Shown here: positions 1-43,804 of the stretch, piece after piece | Numbering within the stretch: position 1 is the stretch's first letter | Layout: every line of letters begins with the position of its first letter | Assembly (NCBI GenBank): GCA_009731375.1 | Contig: BJOX01000332.1 | Coordinates: 438,897 to 482,700 of the forward strand | Direction of reading: 5' to 3' | DNA: 43,804 bases | DNA from: Paulinella micropora | Lineage: Eukaryota > Cercozoa > Imbricatea > Euglyphida | Notes under the pieces: model-generated | Database searches by the model: none | What the model was told of the DNA's origin: nothing | The model's input: the letters and a program-made list of their open reading frames with translations, nothing else | Position numbers and translations under genes: made by a program

Positions 1-223
<223 letters not shown>

Positions 224-362
224 TGATTTGGTATTGCCTGTATCAGTCCCTTCCGTGCAAACATCACGGCTTAGCTGGGCATCGGGTTAATACTTTACCC
301 ACAGACTTCCTGGTTGACGAAATCAGAAGCTCCTTTTTTCTGACATTAGTCGATATTTCATC
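224..362 (+). mobile_element. GATA-associated element RX, truncated copy
   Basis: Reverse complement of the shared end of the elements at 24137 and 27012: GGTATTGCCTGTATCAGTCC through TTAGTCGATATTTCATCG. Its 5' side joins a CTAT array directly, as expected of 5' truncation. Confidence 0.85.
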
Positions 363-570
363 GATCTATCTTCCCAACTATTCACGTATCTATGCATAGG
401 CAACTTGCGCGAAAAAATGGCGCTGCTGCATATCGCCATCAGCGAGGTCGCACTCTTAATCACATCAATACAGTCAAATTTATGGTGATGGCGATTTCTA
501 TGGTTTTTGGATGCATTTTCCGTGAAATCTCTGCTTGTTTCAACTTGATAGTTTGAACGATTATTTTTCT

Positions 571-795
<225 letters not shown>

Positions 796-1118
796 CCCCG
801 GAGGTCGTCCCTTCCCTTGATGTAAGAAAAATTGGTCGAGGGGGCGGGACCTTGGCGATGAAGACCAACCACTCCTAGAGCAAACTGCACCACATGCCAG
901 TTGGCTACCTTGCAAGGCTGCACCATGGGTAGCTTTGGCGTTGGGTGTTTCCTTTGAGCTCGCCCATAAAAGGTACTTACCCTGCACTTCGTGCTTGGTA
1001 AGTGGATCCCTCCGCTGGCCATGGGCTATAAGGGAGCCAGGAAGGCGAAGGCAGGCCTGAGCCGAGGATGCCTCCTGCTAGGACGCCTATGGCCTTTGGC
1101 TACGCGACGCTCCTAGAT
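796..1118. other. Non-repetitive island between CTAT arrays, with perfect hairpin
   Basis: A ~320-bp GC-richer segment set between CTAT arrays. It contains the stem ACTTACC (975-981)/GGTAAGT (997-1003) with inner GCAC/GTGC and a TTC loop. No reading frame is convincing. Possibly a mobile element or an RNA gene; not recognised. Confidence 0.4.
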
Positions 1119-1209
1119 AAACACTATCTATCTATATACCTGCCTACCTACCTACCTACCTACCTACCTACCTACCTATTTATCTATTTATCCATCTATC
1201 AATCTATCA

Positions 1210-1296
<87 letters not shown>

Positions 1297-1545
1297 AATC
1301 TATCTATCTATCTATCTTCTATCTATCTATCTTATTATTATGTCGCTCACACCTGCCCGTGCATGCTCGTGCTGCTGCTGCCCTGTCCTATCCTGACAGA
1401 CAAATAGACAGACAGACAGACCGACAGACAGACAGACAGCGCTCTCTGCTGCCATACTTAGCTTCAAAGCTATGTACTCAACAGTCGACTCGGCAACATG
1501 GAATCACATCAGCAGCCAAAGACAGACAGACAGACAGACAGACAG
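1119..1545. repeat. CCTA/CTAT and GACA arrays
   Basis: ACCT and CTAT repeats to ~1325, then GACA repeats at 1395-1440 and 1517-1547 separated by unrecognised sequence. 1860-2328 is non-repetitive and shows nothing I can support. Confidence 0.9.
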
Positions 1546-1614
1546 AGAGACTGCAGCAGCGCCTGCCACAGCTGGCACAAAAGCTCTCTGGACTTCAGGC
1601 ACATTCTTCATTTT

Positions 1615-1727
1615 TTCCCCGGAGTTTTTAGGTTGCGGGTGCAAACGAGCCACCTCGAGCCAGCTTTTTCTGGCCTGGGGTGGCTCTTTCTCACCCGAAA
1701 CCAGACATTTCTGATGGTGTAGGTCGT
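1615..1727. mobile_element. Fold-back MITE-like element M1
   Basis: Arms: TTTTAGGTTGCGGGTGCAAA and TTTCTCACCCGAAACCAGAC; ends in GATGGTGTAGG. Centre GGCCTGGGGTGGCTC as in the other copies. Confidence 0.7.
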
Positions 1728-1754
1728 ATACAATTCCCTTTGCTGTGTGGTTAA

Positions 1755-1847
1755 TTCTACACCATCAAAAAAAATTTCCGGTTTCGGGTGCGAAAGAGCA
1801 ATCCCAGTTTTGCACTCAAAGCCCGAAAACTTCGGGGTAATGTAGAA
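1755..1847. mobile_element. Fold-back MITE-like element M2
   Basis: Begins TTCTACACCATC and ends AATGTAGAA, with TTTCGGGTGCGAAAGAG and CTCAAAGCCCGAAAAC arms. Internal centre partly lost. Confidence 0.75.
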
Positions 1848-2328
1848 TGAGCCTTGGCTGTGTGCTGGTTGGTATCCTGTTTTCTTGTGCATAGCGCGAG
1901 CAGGAGACGGGCGAGGGTCCAGCTGATTCTCGCTGCAGCGCTCTATTCAAGGTCTGTCCCTCAAAATTGTATCATGCATATATACAAGCCAAAATATTGA
2001 ATTCCCGGGAAATCATGCACTGCCAAAGCGTTGCTGCCTTCGCCTGCTGTCTTACTTGTCGATATCTGGTCTGGGCTATTGTCAACTTCTCCGCACGCTT
2101 TTATCATTGTGGACATTTAAGTGGCAAAGTGATTCAACTTTGAACATCCCGTTCTCAGTCAGTACGTAAGTACGAATATTTTGAGCATGCCTTTCGAAAT
2201 CATGCACCGGAGCTCTCAAACGCGGCCTTTCGATTTATCGTAGCATTACTCCTGACTGAGAAAGACGAAATCAAAGTTGGTTGATTTTTCCACTTGAAAG
2301 TTCTCAATAATATGTTGTGTGCCTGAAG

Positions 2329-14421
<12,093 letters not shown>

Positions 14422-16170
14422 GCTACTGGTAGCAGTTATTTCAACTAATATATATGCGCTTATACAGCTCAAAGGACCGATAGTTCAGCCGCCGCTCCCT
14501 TTCTTGCTGAGACAAAATATGGCTTGTGATGGGGCAAAATATGCGTGCTGTGAATCTGAGTGCAGACGCTGTGGAGTGCTTCCTGTAGGTGCAAAACGGC
14601 AAGCGCGTACTGTCACAGCTGCAAAGCTCGCACGGCCTCGCAGAACACTGACAGTGAAGATAATCTGGATCAGGTATTAGTTGAAGAAGGCATCGTCTCT
14701 TACAGAACTATGCTGCGAAGGCTCCTGGATAGCGAGTTATATTGGCATGTTTCATTCCACCTTCCCCGATCTCCTCTTTATCGTTATGAAGGATGCCGGA
14801 GTATTTAGGCCCGCAGAGCAAGCCTTTTGGCAGAGAATTATCAAGCGCTCTCACCAGAAGGCTGCAACTTGCAGTGTAACGCTCAGCATACGAGATGTAT
14901 GTGATACGCGTCCGTGCCTTGCGCACACACGCTACTACTGTGACTATCCCCTTCTCCTTTTGCGAGCCTCTCCCTGAAAACGGTGAGCCCTACAATCACA
15001 GTACTGCAGAAGCAGCTCCTGTTCCTGGTAGAAACCTACTAGGTAGACCTCGGGGAAATTGGTCGATACGCGCTGCGGCCACTTATCACAGCCTCACAAC
15101 GTGCTAGGCCTACCTTGATCAGACATCGCTTCATGGCACCAGTAATGAGGCCGCCCCTCTTTCGTTGACCCCATCTGTTAATTCGGCCTCTTGTGTATGT
15201 GTGTGTGTGTGTGTGTTTTCTTTAGACTAAGTCTCAACCTTCATACAATTTTATGTTATAGTCATATATGTTCCCTTGGGCTTTTTACGTTCTACCTTTT
15301 TCCTTCCCTTTCCTTGCCTTTTCACTCCTTTCCCCCCAAGTCAGGCTTCCTTACTTCCCTTTCACTTTCACTTTCACTTTCCCTCTGTTTCACTGCTTCA
15401 ATCTGGCCGTTCCCATTTTCCACTCAGGCGGGCTTTCACTCTTCAGTTTGATTAGTCGTACCAATTGCCAAAGGCTAGCTCGTGAAGGAGCCACCGTTTG
15501 TATCTATTTTAATCATACGGTACGGCTGATTATGACTAGTAAACCATATTATATTAAATATATACCGGTAATTGAAGAACAGTTGACTCTTTGAACGCGG
15601 AGGCTTGATTTTCGTCGAGCAGAAAACTGAGGAGTCGGGTCGGAAGTATCGGTATGTGAGAAGGCCCGAACATCGGTACATGTCACTATTAATACTATGA
15701 TAATCAACTATGTATTACTAAATACTTTACGCAAGCACTGTTCATTGCTGTTTTACTAATAATCGTAATGGAATACTTCCCACCAATGATTGGCCACTCG
15801 TAGAGATGAGTGGGATCAACTTGAATTAAGCATCAGAGATAAAATCAGTGGAAGAGATATTAATATCAAGACTCTGAGAGATACAAAAAGCTCAGTTCAC
15901 TCCAGAAAAGATATTAATATCATGACAAAAGAGAAAACATGAACTTCCTTGTATTAAAAAAAATTCGGCCCGTCGGAACTTGAAAAAAACTTGAAGTTGA
16001 AAAAAAAAAAAAAAAAAAAAAAACTGTGACTTCAAAACTTGCTTGAAAAAGAGCAGTCACAGTTCAACTGAAGGTATTAATATTAATATATACACGTAAT
16101 ATTGTCACGTAGTATTAATATTATTATAATATTAATTAATACTAAATTGCAACAACTTAANNNNNNNNNN

Positions 16171-16256
<86 letters not shown>

Positions 16257-16645
16257 TGAAAAAAAAGAACTTGAAGGGGGGGGGGGGCGAACAACCAGAG
16301 AAAAAGGCAGACTACGAGATTGATTCTATTATTAATTATTGTAATTTTAAAGTTAATAGTATTCATACTGCGGTAAGGGTTGATCATGATCAATACTAAG
16401 ATGCATCAAGTTTTGCAGACCCGGTCGCCAAAATTTCCTGTGAATTTTCAAGCAGTCGACTTTTCGTCTTTAACATTGATTAAGAATGTTATTAAATAGT
16501 ACTGAATCTGGGAAAGGATTCCACTCAAAATAGTCCAACGTGACAAATGTTTCTCAAGCTTTCAATCAGATTGCACCTTATGGTCGTATGGAAACCTACA
16601 TACAACAAATGGAAGTGGGTGCATACATGTAGTGAAAAAAGGTTG
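14422..16645. other. Intergenic region between convergent genes 2 and IFT139
   Basis: To ~15200 it is non-repetitive with short frames only. Then pyrimidine-rich sequence with a CTTTCA repeat near 15358, AT-rich sequence with repeats of GATATTAATATCA, poly-A at 16002-16023, an N gap, and A84 at 16171-16254. No gene or RNA recognised. Confidence 0.5.
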
Positions 16646-38568
<21,923 letters not shown>

Positions 38569-38760
38569 CGGTGGCCGGGGATGTTTGCCCTCTCTGCTGC
38601 AGCCCCCACCTCACCTTCTCATGCGGAATTTTCCTCTTTCCGTCCAATCACAGAATAGAGGTGTTCTCTGATGCCCATTACACGCAGTTGCGTGGAAATT
38701 ACGGCTAACAATTTGTTTTCTTTGTCTCGCTCTTCGCAAACAAAGAGCAGTGCTGGACAG
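38569..38760 (-). promoter_or_regulatory. Putative IFT139 promoter/5' UTR region
   Basis: Upstream of the start codon: GC-rich leader, an ATTGG (CCAAT box) at ~38643 on the sense strand, and GTTGCGTGGAAAT at ~38686, an imperfect likeness to the RFX X-box of ciliary genes. The transcription start is not known. The motif calls are by eye only. Confidence 0.3.
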
Positions 38761-39383
38761 TAATACAGCAATGTCTGTTCCAAATGAAAACTTGACAGTT
38801 CTTTGATTCTTTCACCATGGCGAAGTGTTCATGGAGTGCTACATATTTCATTGGGCCTGCTTGAGGCCTCAGTGCAACATCTCCAACCTGTGATCAATCC
38901 CTTCTCTCTTTTCTGACATTATTTATTTGTTTGACATCTATCACACCAAAAGCAGTGTATAGTCAAAATGGACTTCATAGCTCTTTAGAATTAGGTCCTC
39001 TTGACGAAGGCTTTATGTTTTCGTTGTGACGAAGCAAATTATAACAAGAGTTGGGTTGGTGTTACGTTTTTTTTGTTCTCTTACGGACGAATGCCGTGGC
39101 GGCATTTTTTTCGTTGTTGGACTTTTTGGTGCTTGGGTCCTAATGCATGGCACCCGAAAAGTTGGTTCTGAACCATGGTATATCCACTCATTTATGTCTC
39201 GTTCTCTTGAGGGTGCGAAAATAGTTGGCATGTCAGAACCTTTTCATTAACCACACAATGAGGACAACTTGAACAAGGTGTCACGTATGAAAGTGGATTG
39301 CGAAGCTCGACTCGAAATACAGAGGCCAAACGTCGTAACACCCCAATATCTCGGTTGGGATCAGGCGACCTACCGTATTCATA
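38761..39383. other. Non-repetitive intergenic sequence
   Basis: Contains a 74-codon open frame at 39026-39250 (+) with a hydrophobic centre (GIFFVVGLFGAWVLM). There are no supporting splice sites or homology that I recognise, so I do not call it a gene. Confidence 0.4.
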
Positions 39384-39559
39384 CCCGGCAGCAGTACTAC
39401 TGCTACTACTGCTACTACTACTACTACTACTAGGCCTAGGCCTTCGGTTTAATGAAGTTAACAATTTAACCTCTGGTCGATCCATACAAATCGTTAGCTC
39501 AAGAGCTATTTAACTAGATGGTGACCTACGTCTCAAGTTATTAAAGGATATTAAAATAA

Positions 39560-39647
<88 letters not shown>

Positions 39648-39911
39648 TAGTAATAACAATAATAATAAATATATATGGAATTAACAAATATATATATATA
39701 TATATGTATATATTATATATATATATTAGATTAATCTTTTATGAAGTCAAAGTAAAGTTCTAGTTCAGTGAGGAACGAGAAAAAGAGAAAAAAAAAACGG
39801 AAATATATATAATAATATAATATAATATAACATAATATATATATGTATATATATGGTGAAAGAGTTATATTCTCACTACTACTGCTGCTGCTACTACTAC
39901 TGCTGCTGCTG

Positions 39912-39966
<55 letters not shown>

Positions 39967-40140
39967 AAGGCCTAGGCCTTCGATTTAATGAAGTTAAGAA
40001 ATTTAACCTCTGGTCATCCATACAAATCGTTAGCTCAAGAGCTATTGATTTAACTAGATGGTGACCTACTTCTCAAATTATTGCGAATAATTAAAATTAA
40101 ATTATTAAAATATTAAAATATTAAAATCAAATAGATTGAA
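39384..40140. repeat. Dispersed repeat R4, two copies, and AAT/TA arrays
   Basis: (TAC)n followed by GGCCTAGGCCTTCG, AATGAAGTTAA and GCTCAAGAGCTATT at 39384-39560 and again at 39877-40085. AAT and TA arrays lie between them. Confidence 0.85.
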
Positions 40141-40320
40141 AATATTAAAATAAAATAAAAATATAATATATATGTTATATATGACCTTTTTTGTCATTTT
40201 ATTTTATTTTATTTTTTATTATATATATATATTATATATATGTATATATATAATATATATATATGTGTATGTATATATATAATATATATACACATATACA
40301 TATATATCAAGTTAATAAAA

Positions 40321-40500
40321 AAAATTAAATTAATCTGTTGTGAAATTAAAGTAAAGTTCTAGCTTCGTGAAAAAAAAAAGGGGGGGGGGGGGGGAAAAAA
40401 AATNNNNNNNNNNTTTTTTCCCCCCCCCCCCCCCCCTTTTTTCACGAAGCTAGAACTTTACTTTAATTTCACAACAGATTAATTTAATATTTTTTATTAA
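40321..40500. repeat. Perfect palindrome centred on a 10-N gap
   Basis: TTAATAAAAAA, TTAATCTGTTGTGAAATTAA, AGTTCTAGCTTCGTG then A and G14 on the left are mirrored in reverse complement on the right of 40404-40413. A third, diverged copy of the arm is at 39727-39790. Confidence 0.9.
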
Positions 40501-40584
40501 CTTGATATATGTATGTATGTGTATATATATATAATATTATACATATATATATAATACATATATATAATACATATATGTATAATA

Positions 40585-40628
40585 ATTTAGTAGTAGTAGT
40601 AGTAGTAGTAGTACTATATACTACTACA

Positions 40629-40676
<48 letters not shown>

Positions 40677-40768
40677 GCTTCTGCTGCTGCTACTGCTGCT
40701 GCTTTTGCTGCTGCTTTTTCTTCTTCTACTACTACTGCTACTACTGCTACTACTACTACTACTACTAC

Positions 40769-40799
<31 letters not shown>

Positions 40800-40980
40800 A
40801 AGAAGAAGAAGAAGAAGAAGAAGAAGAAGAAGAAAAGGAAGAAGGAAGAAGAAAGAAGAAAGAAGAAGAAAGAAGAAAGAGGAAAGGACAAAGAAGAAAG
40901 GACAAAGAAGAAAGGACAGGACAAAGGACAAAGGAGAAAGGAGAAAGGAGAAAGAAGGAAGAAGGAAGAAGAAGAAGAAT
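40585..40980. repeat. TAC/TGC, AAG and AAAGGA arrays upstream of gene 3
   Basis: Trinucleotide TAC with GCT, then (AAG)n and (GGACAAA)-like repeats. Confidence 0.93.
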
Positions 40981-41033
40981 GCAATCCCGACCAGAAATGC
41001 GATTTTTATCTTCTTTTTACATACATCCTGCAG

Positions 41034-41085
41034 GCGATGCGAGGTCGTCGAAAGGATAAAACAGCACGACGCGGAGAGTCAAGTG
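41034..41085 (+). CDS. Gene 3 candidate exon
   Basis: Acceptor ACATCCTGCAG, donor GTACGA. Frame RCEVVERIKQHDAESQV, phase 2 in and 0 out. Confidence 0.5.
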
Positions 41086-41108
41086 GTACGACCGCCCACG
41101 CATGCTTA

Positions 41109-41143
<35 letters not shown>

Positions 41144-41932
41144 GTTGTTTGTTTGTTTGTTTGTTTTTTAATACAATTATTGCTGTTGTTGTTGTTGTTG
41201 TTGCTCTCGTCGTTCTGAAACACCTTTCTGCGTCGTCATTTGTTTGTGAACAGGCAACTCAGATCCTGGGAGGCGCAAGTACACGAAAGCCTTCTTCGTG
41301 TGGATGCTCTTCACTCTGAGTTAGTTCTTGCAGTGCCTACTTGCTATCAATACATATGTTATGTTATGTTATGTTATGTTATATTATGTTATGTTACGTT
41401 ACGTTATGTTATGTTGTGTTATCTAGGCGGCTGGCTCTCTATCCCTGCAGAGGTACACAGCTTCTCGTGCAAGGTTGAAGTGTTATCACAATGTCCTATG
41501 TGTGCAGTATTTGCCGCTATTTAGCCATCTGGTCGGGTTTGGATTTTTTCTCACCATGTGAGTCCTCTCTCCCACCTCTCCCAAACCCTCTTCTCTCTGC
41601 GCCACAAAATCACGGGCACAAAACTAGATGCGTGTATGACACATGCATGTTGACAGAAATATGGAGCGTGTATGCATGTGTCATGATGTATTGGATGTGG
41701 AATCAACATGATTTGTGTCGTGCAGAACGACGAGGCGAACCAGATGGCTTGGCGCCCTAGCTGTTGGGTCAGCCATTCCCCCGCCCCCCCCCCCCTTTTT
41801 TTATTTTTTATTATTAATGTTTTCGTAGTCCCTGCGGCTCAGCTTGACTGTCTCTTTAGTGGGGCCCTGTTCTCTTTACTCATGTACGTTTCCATTCCAA
41901 CGGAGTGGTTCTTCACGCTCTCCAACAGTTTG
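41034..41932 (+). CDS. Gene 3: unrecognised protein, five candidate exons
   Basis: Five AG/GT-bounded open segments join in phase: 41034-41085 (CEVVERIKQHDAESQV), 41254-41278 (ATQILGGA), 41451-41473 (VHSFSCK), 41726-41767 (NDEANQMAWRPSCW) and 41843-41932 (LDCLFSGALFSLLMYVSIPT then EWFFTLSNSL, donor GTAAGA). The last exon is hydrophobic enough to be a membrane segment. The 5' end is not identified. The 3' continuation would have to cross the GA array and the N gaps after 41965. I do not recognise the product. Alternatively exon 41726 could end the gene with a TAG in another frame. Confidence 0.5.
41254..41278 (+). CDS. Gene 3 candidate microexon (25 nt)
   Basis: Acceptor TTGTGAACAG, donor GTACAC. 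Frame ATQILGGA, phase 0 in and 1 out. Confidence 0.4.
41451..41473 (+). CDS. Gene 3 candidate microexon (23 nt)
   Basis: Acceptor CTATCCCTGCAG (good pyrimidine tract), donor GTTGAA. Frame KVHSFSCK after a split first codon; phase 0 out. Confidence 0.4.
41474..41725 (+). other. Gene 3 intron-like sequence
   Basis: Non-repetitive, nothing recognised; preceded in the earlier intron by GTT (41109-41210) and ATGTT pentamer (41355-41420) arrays. Confidence 0.4.
41726..41767 (+). CDS. Gene 3 candidate exon
   Basis: Acceptor TGTCGTGCAG, donor GTCAGC. Frame NDEANQMAWRPSCW, phase 0 at both ends. Confidence 0.45.
41843..41932 (+). CDS. Gene 3 candidate exon, hydrophobic
   Basis: Acceptor TGCGGCTCAG, donor GTAAGA (near consensus). 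It encodes 30 residues beginning LDCLFSGALFSLLMYVSIPT, a likely transmembrane stretch, and ending EWFFTLSNSL. Confidence 0.55.
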
Positions 41933-41960
41933 GTAAGACAACAACTGAACCATTACCGCC

Positions 41961-43804
<1,844 letters not shown>

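Noticed and set aside
970-1118. U1 snRNA gene
   Set aside because: Only the ACTTACC core fits; the stem-loops and Sm site expected of U1 are not visible.
39026-39250. A 74-codon open frame with a hydrophobic centre as a small membrane protein gene
   Set aside because: It has no homology that I recognise, no neighbouring exon pattern, and the complementary strand is also open; kept only as a note.

Overview
This is nuclear DNA from a flagellated (ciliated) eukaryote. It has spliceosomal GT-AG introns, tRNA-derived SINEs and a complete gene for an intraflagellar-transport protein. The lineage cannot be assigned from the window. Most of the bases are simple repeats (GATA/CTAT, ACAT/GTAT, GA/CT, AAT and CA arrays), and eleven runs of N break the assembly. 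The long open frames that fall in the repeats are artefacts. The real genes are small GC-rich exons scattered through microsatellite introns.

Three genes can be read. (1) About 2.3-14.4 kb, + strand: the 3' part of an unrecognised gene (gene 2). It has 14 candidate exons with compatible phases, including a polyglutamine exon and two microexons, and ends at a TGA at 14421. (2) 38.57-16.65 kb, - strand: a complete IFT139/TTC21B-like gene in 25 exons, joining to 3918 nt (1305 residues, close to the length of about 1316 that I recall for human TTC21B). Every exon junction keeps phase. It encodes the TPR-repeat subunit of the IFT-A complex used for retrograde transport in cilia. (3) About 41.0-41.9 kb, + strand: five candidate exons of another unrecognised gene (gene 3), the last one hydrophobic. 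It is divergent from IFT139 and runs into GA arrays and N gaps.

The most striking feature is what I call exon-edge arrays. In both larger genes, the edge of an exon together with its splice site has been copied repeatedly into the neighbouring microsatellite intron. IFT139 exon 12 has seven copies of its 3' edge and donor. Exon 11 has about seven copies of its 5' edge and acceptor. Exon 22 has one extra full copy and two partial ones. Exon 20 has split fragments. Exon 8 has two inverted copies of its 5' edge, which would let the pre-mRNA fold over that acceptor. Gene 2 shows the same in at least five exons, most clearly four copies of the start of its last exon. Copies lie upstream when the acceptor edge is copied and downstream when the donor edge is copied. 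This fits tandem duplication through the flanking microsatellite.

Mobile elements include at least nine copies of a tRNA-derived SINE with an (ATT)n tail in two subfamilies, six copies of a fold-back MITE-like element confined to the first 8.2 kb, a 430-550 bp unclassified element embedded in GATA arrays (three copies), and several smaller dispersed repeats.

Intergenic parts: 14.42-16.65 kb separates the convergent genes 2 and 1 and shows no convincing gene. 38.57-41.03 kb is the putative divergent promoter region plus repeats. 41.96-43.80 kb is GA/CT/CA simple sequence with large gaps.
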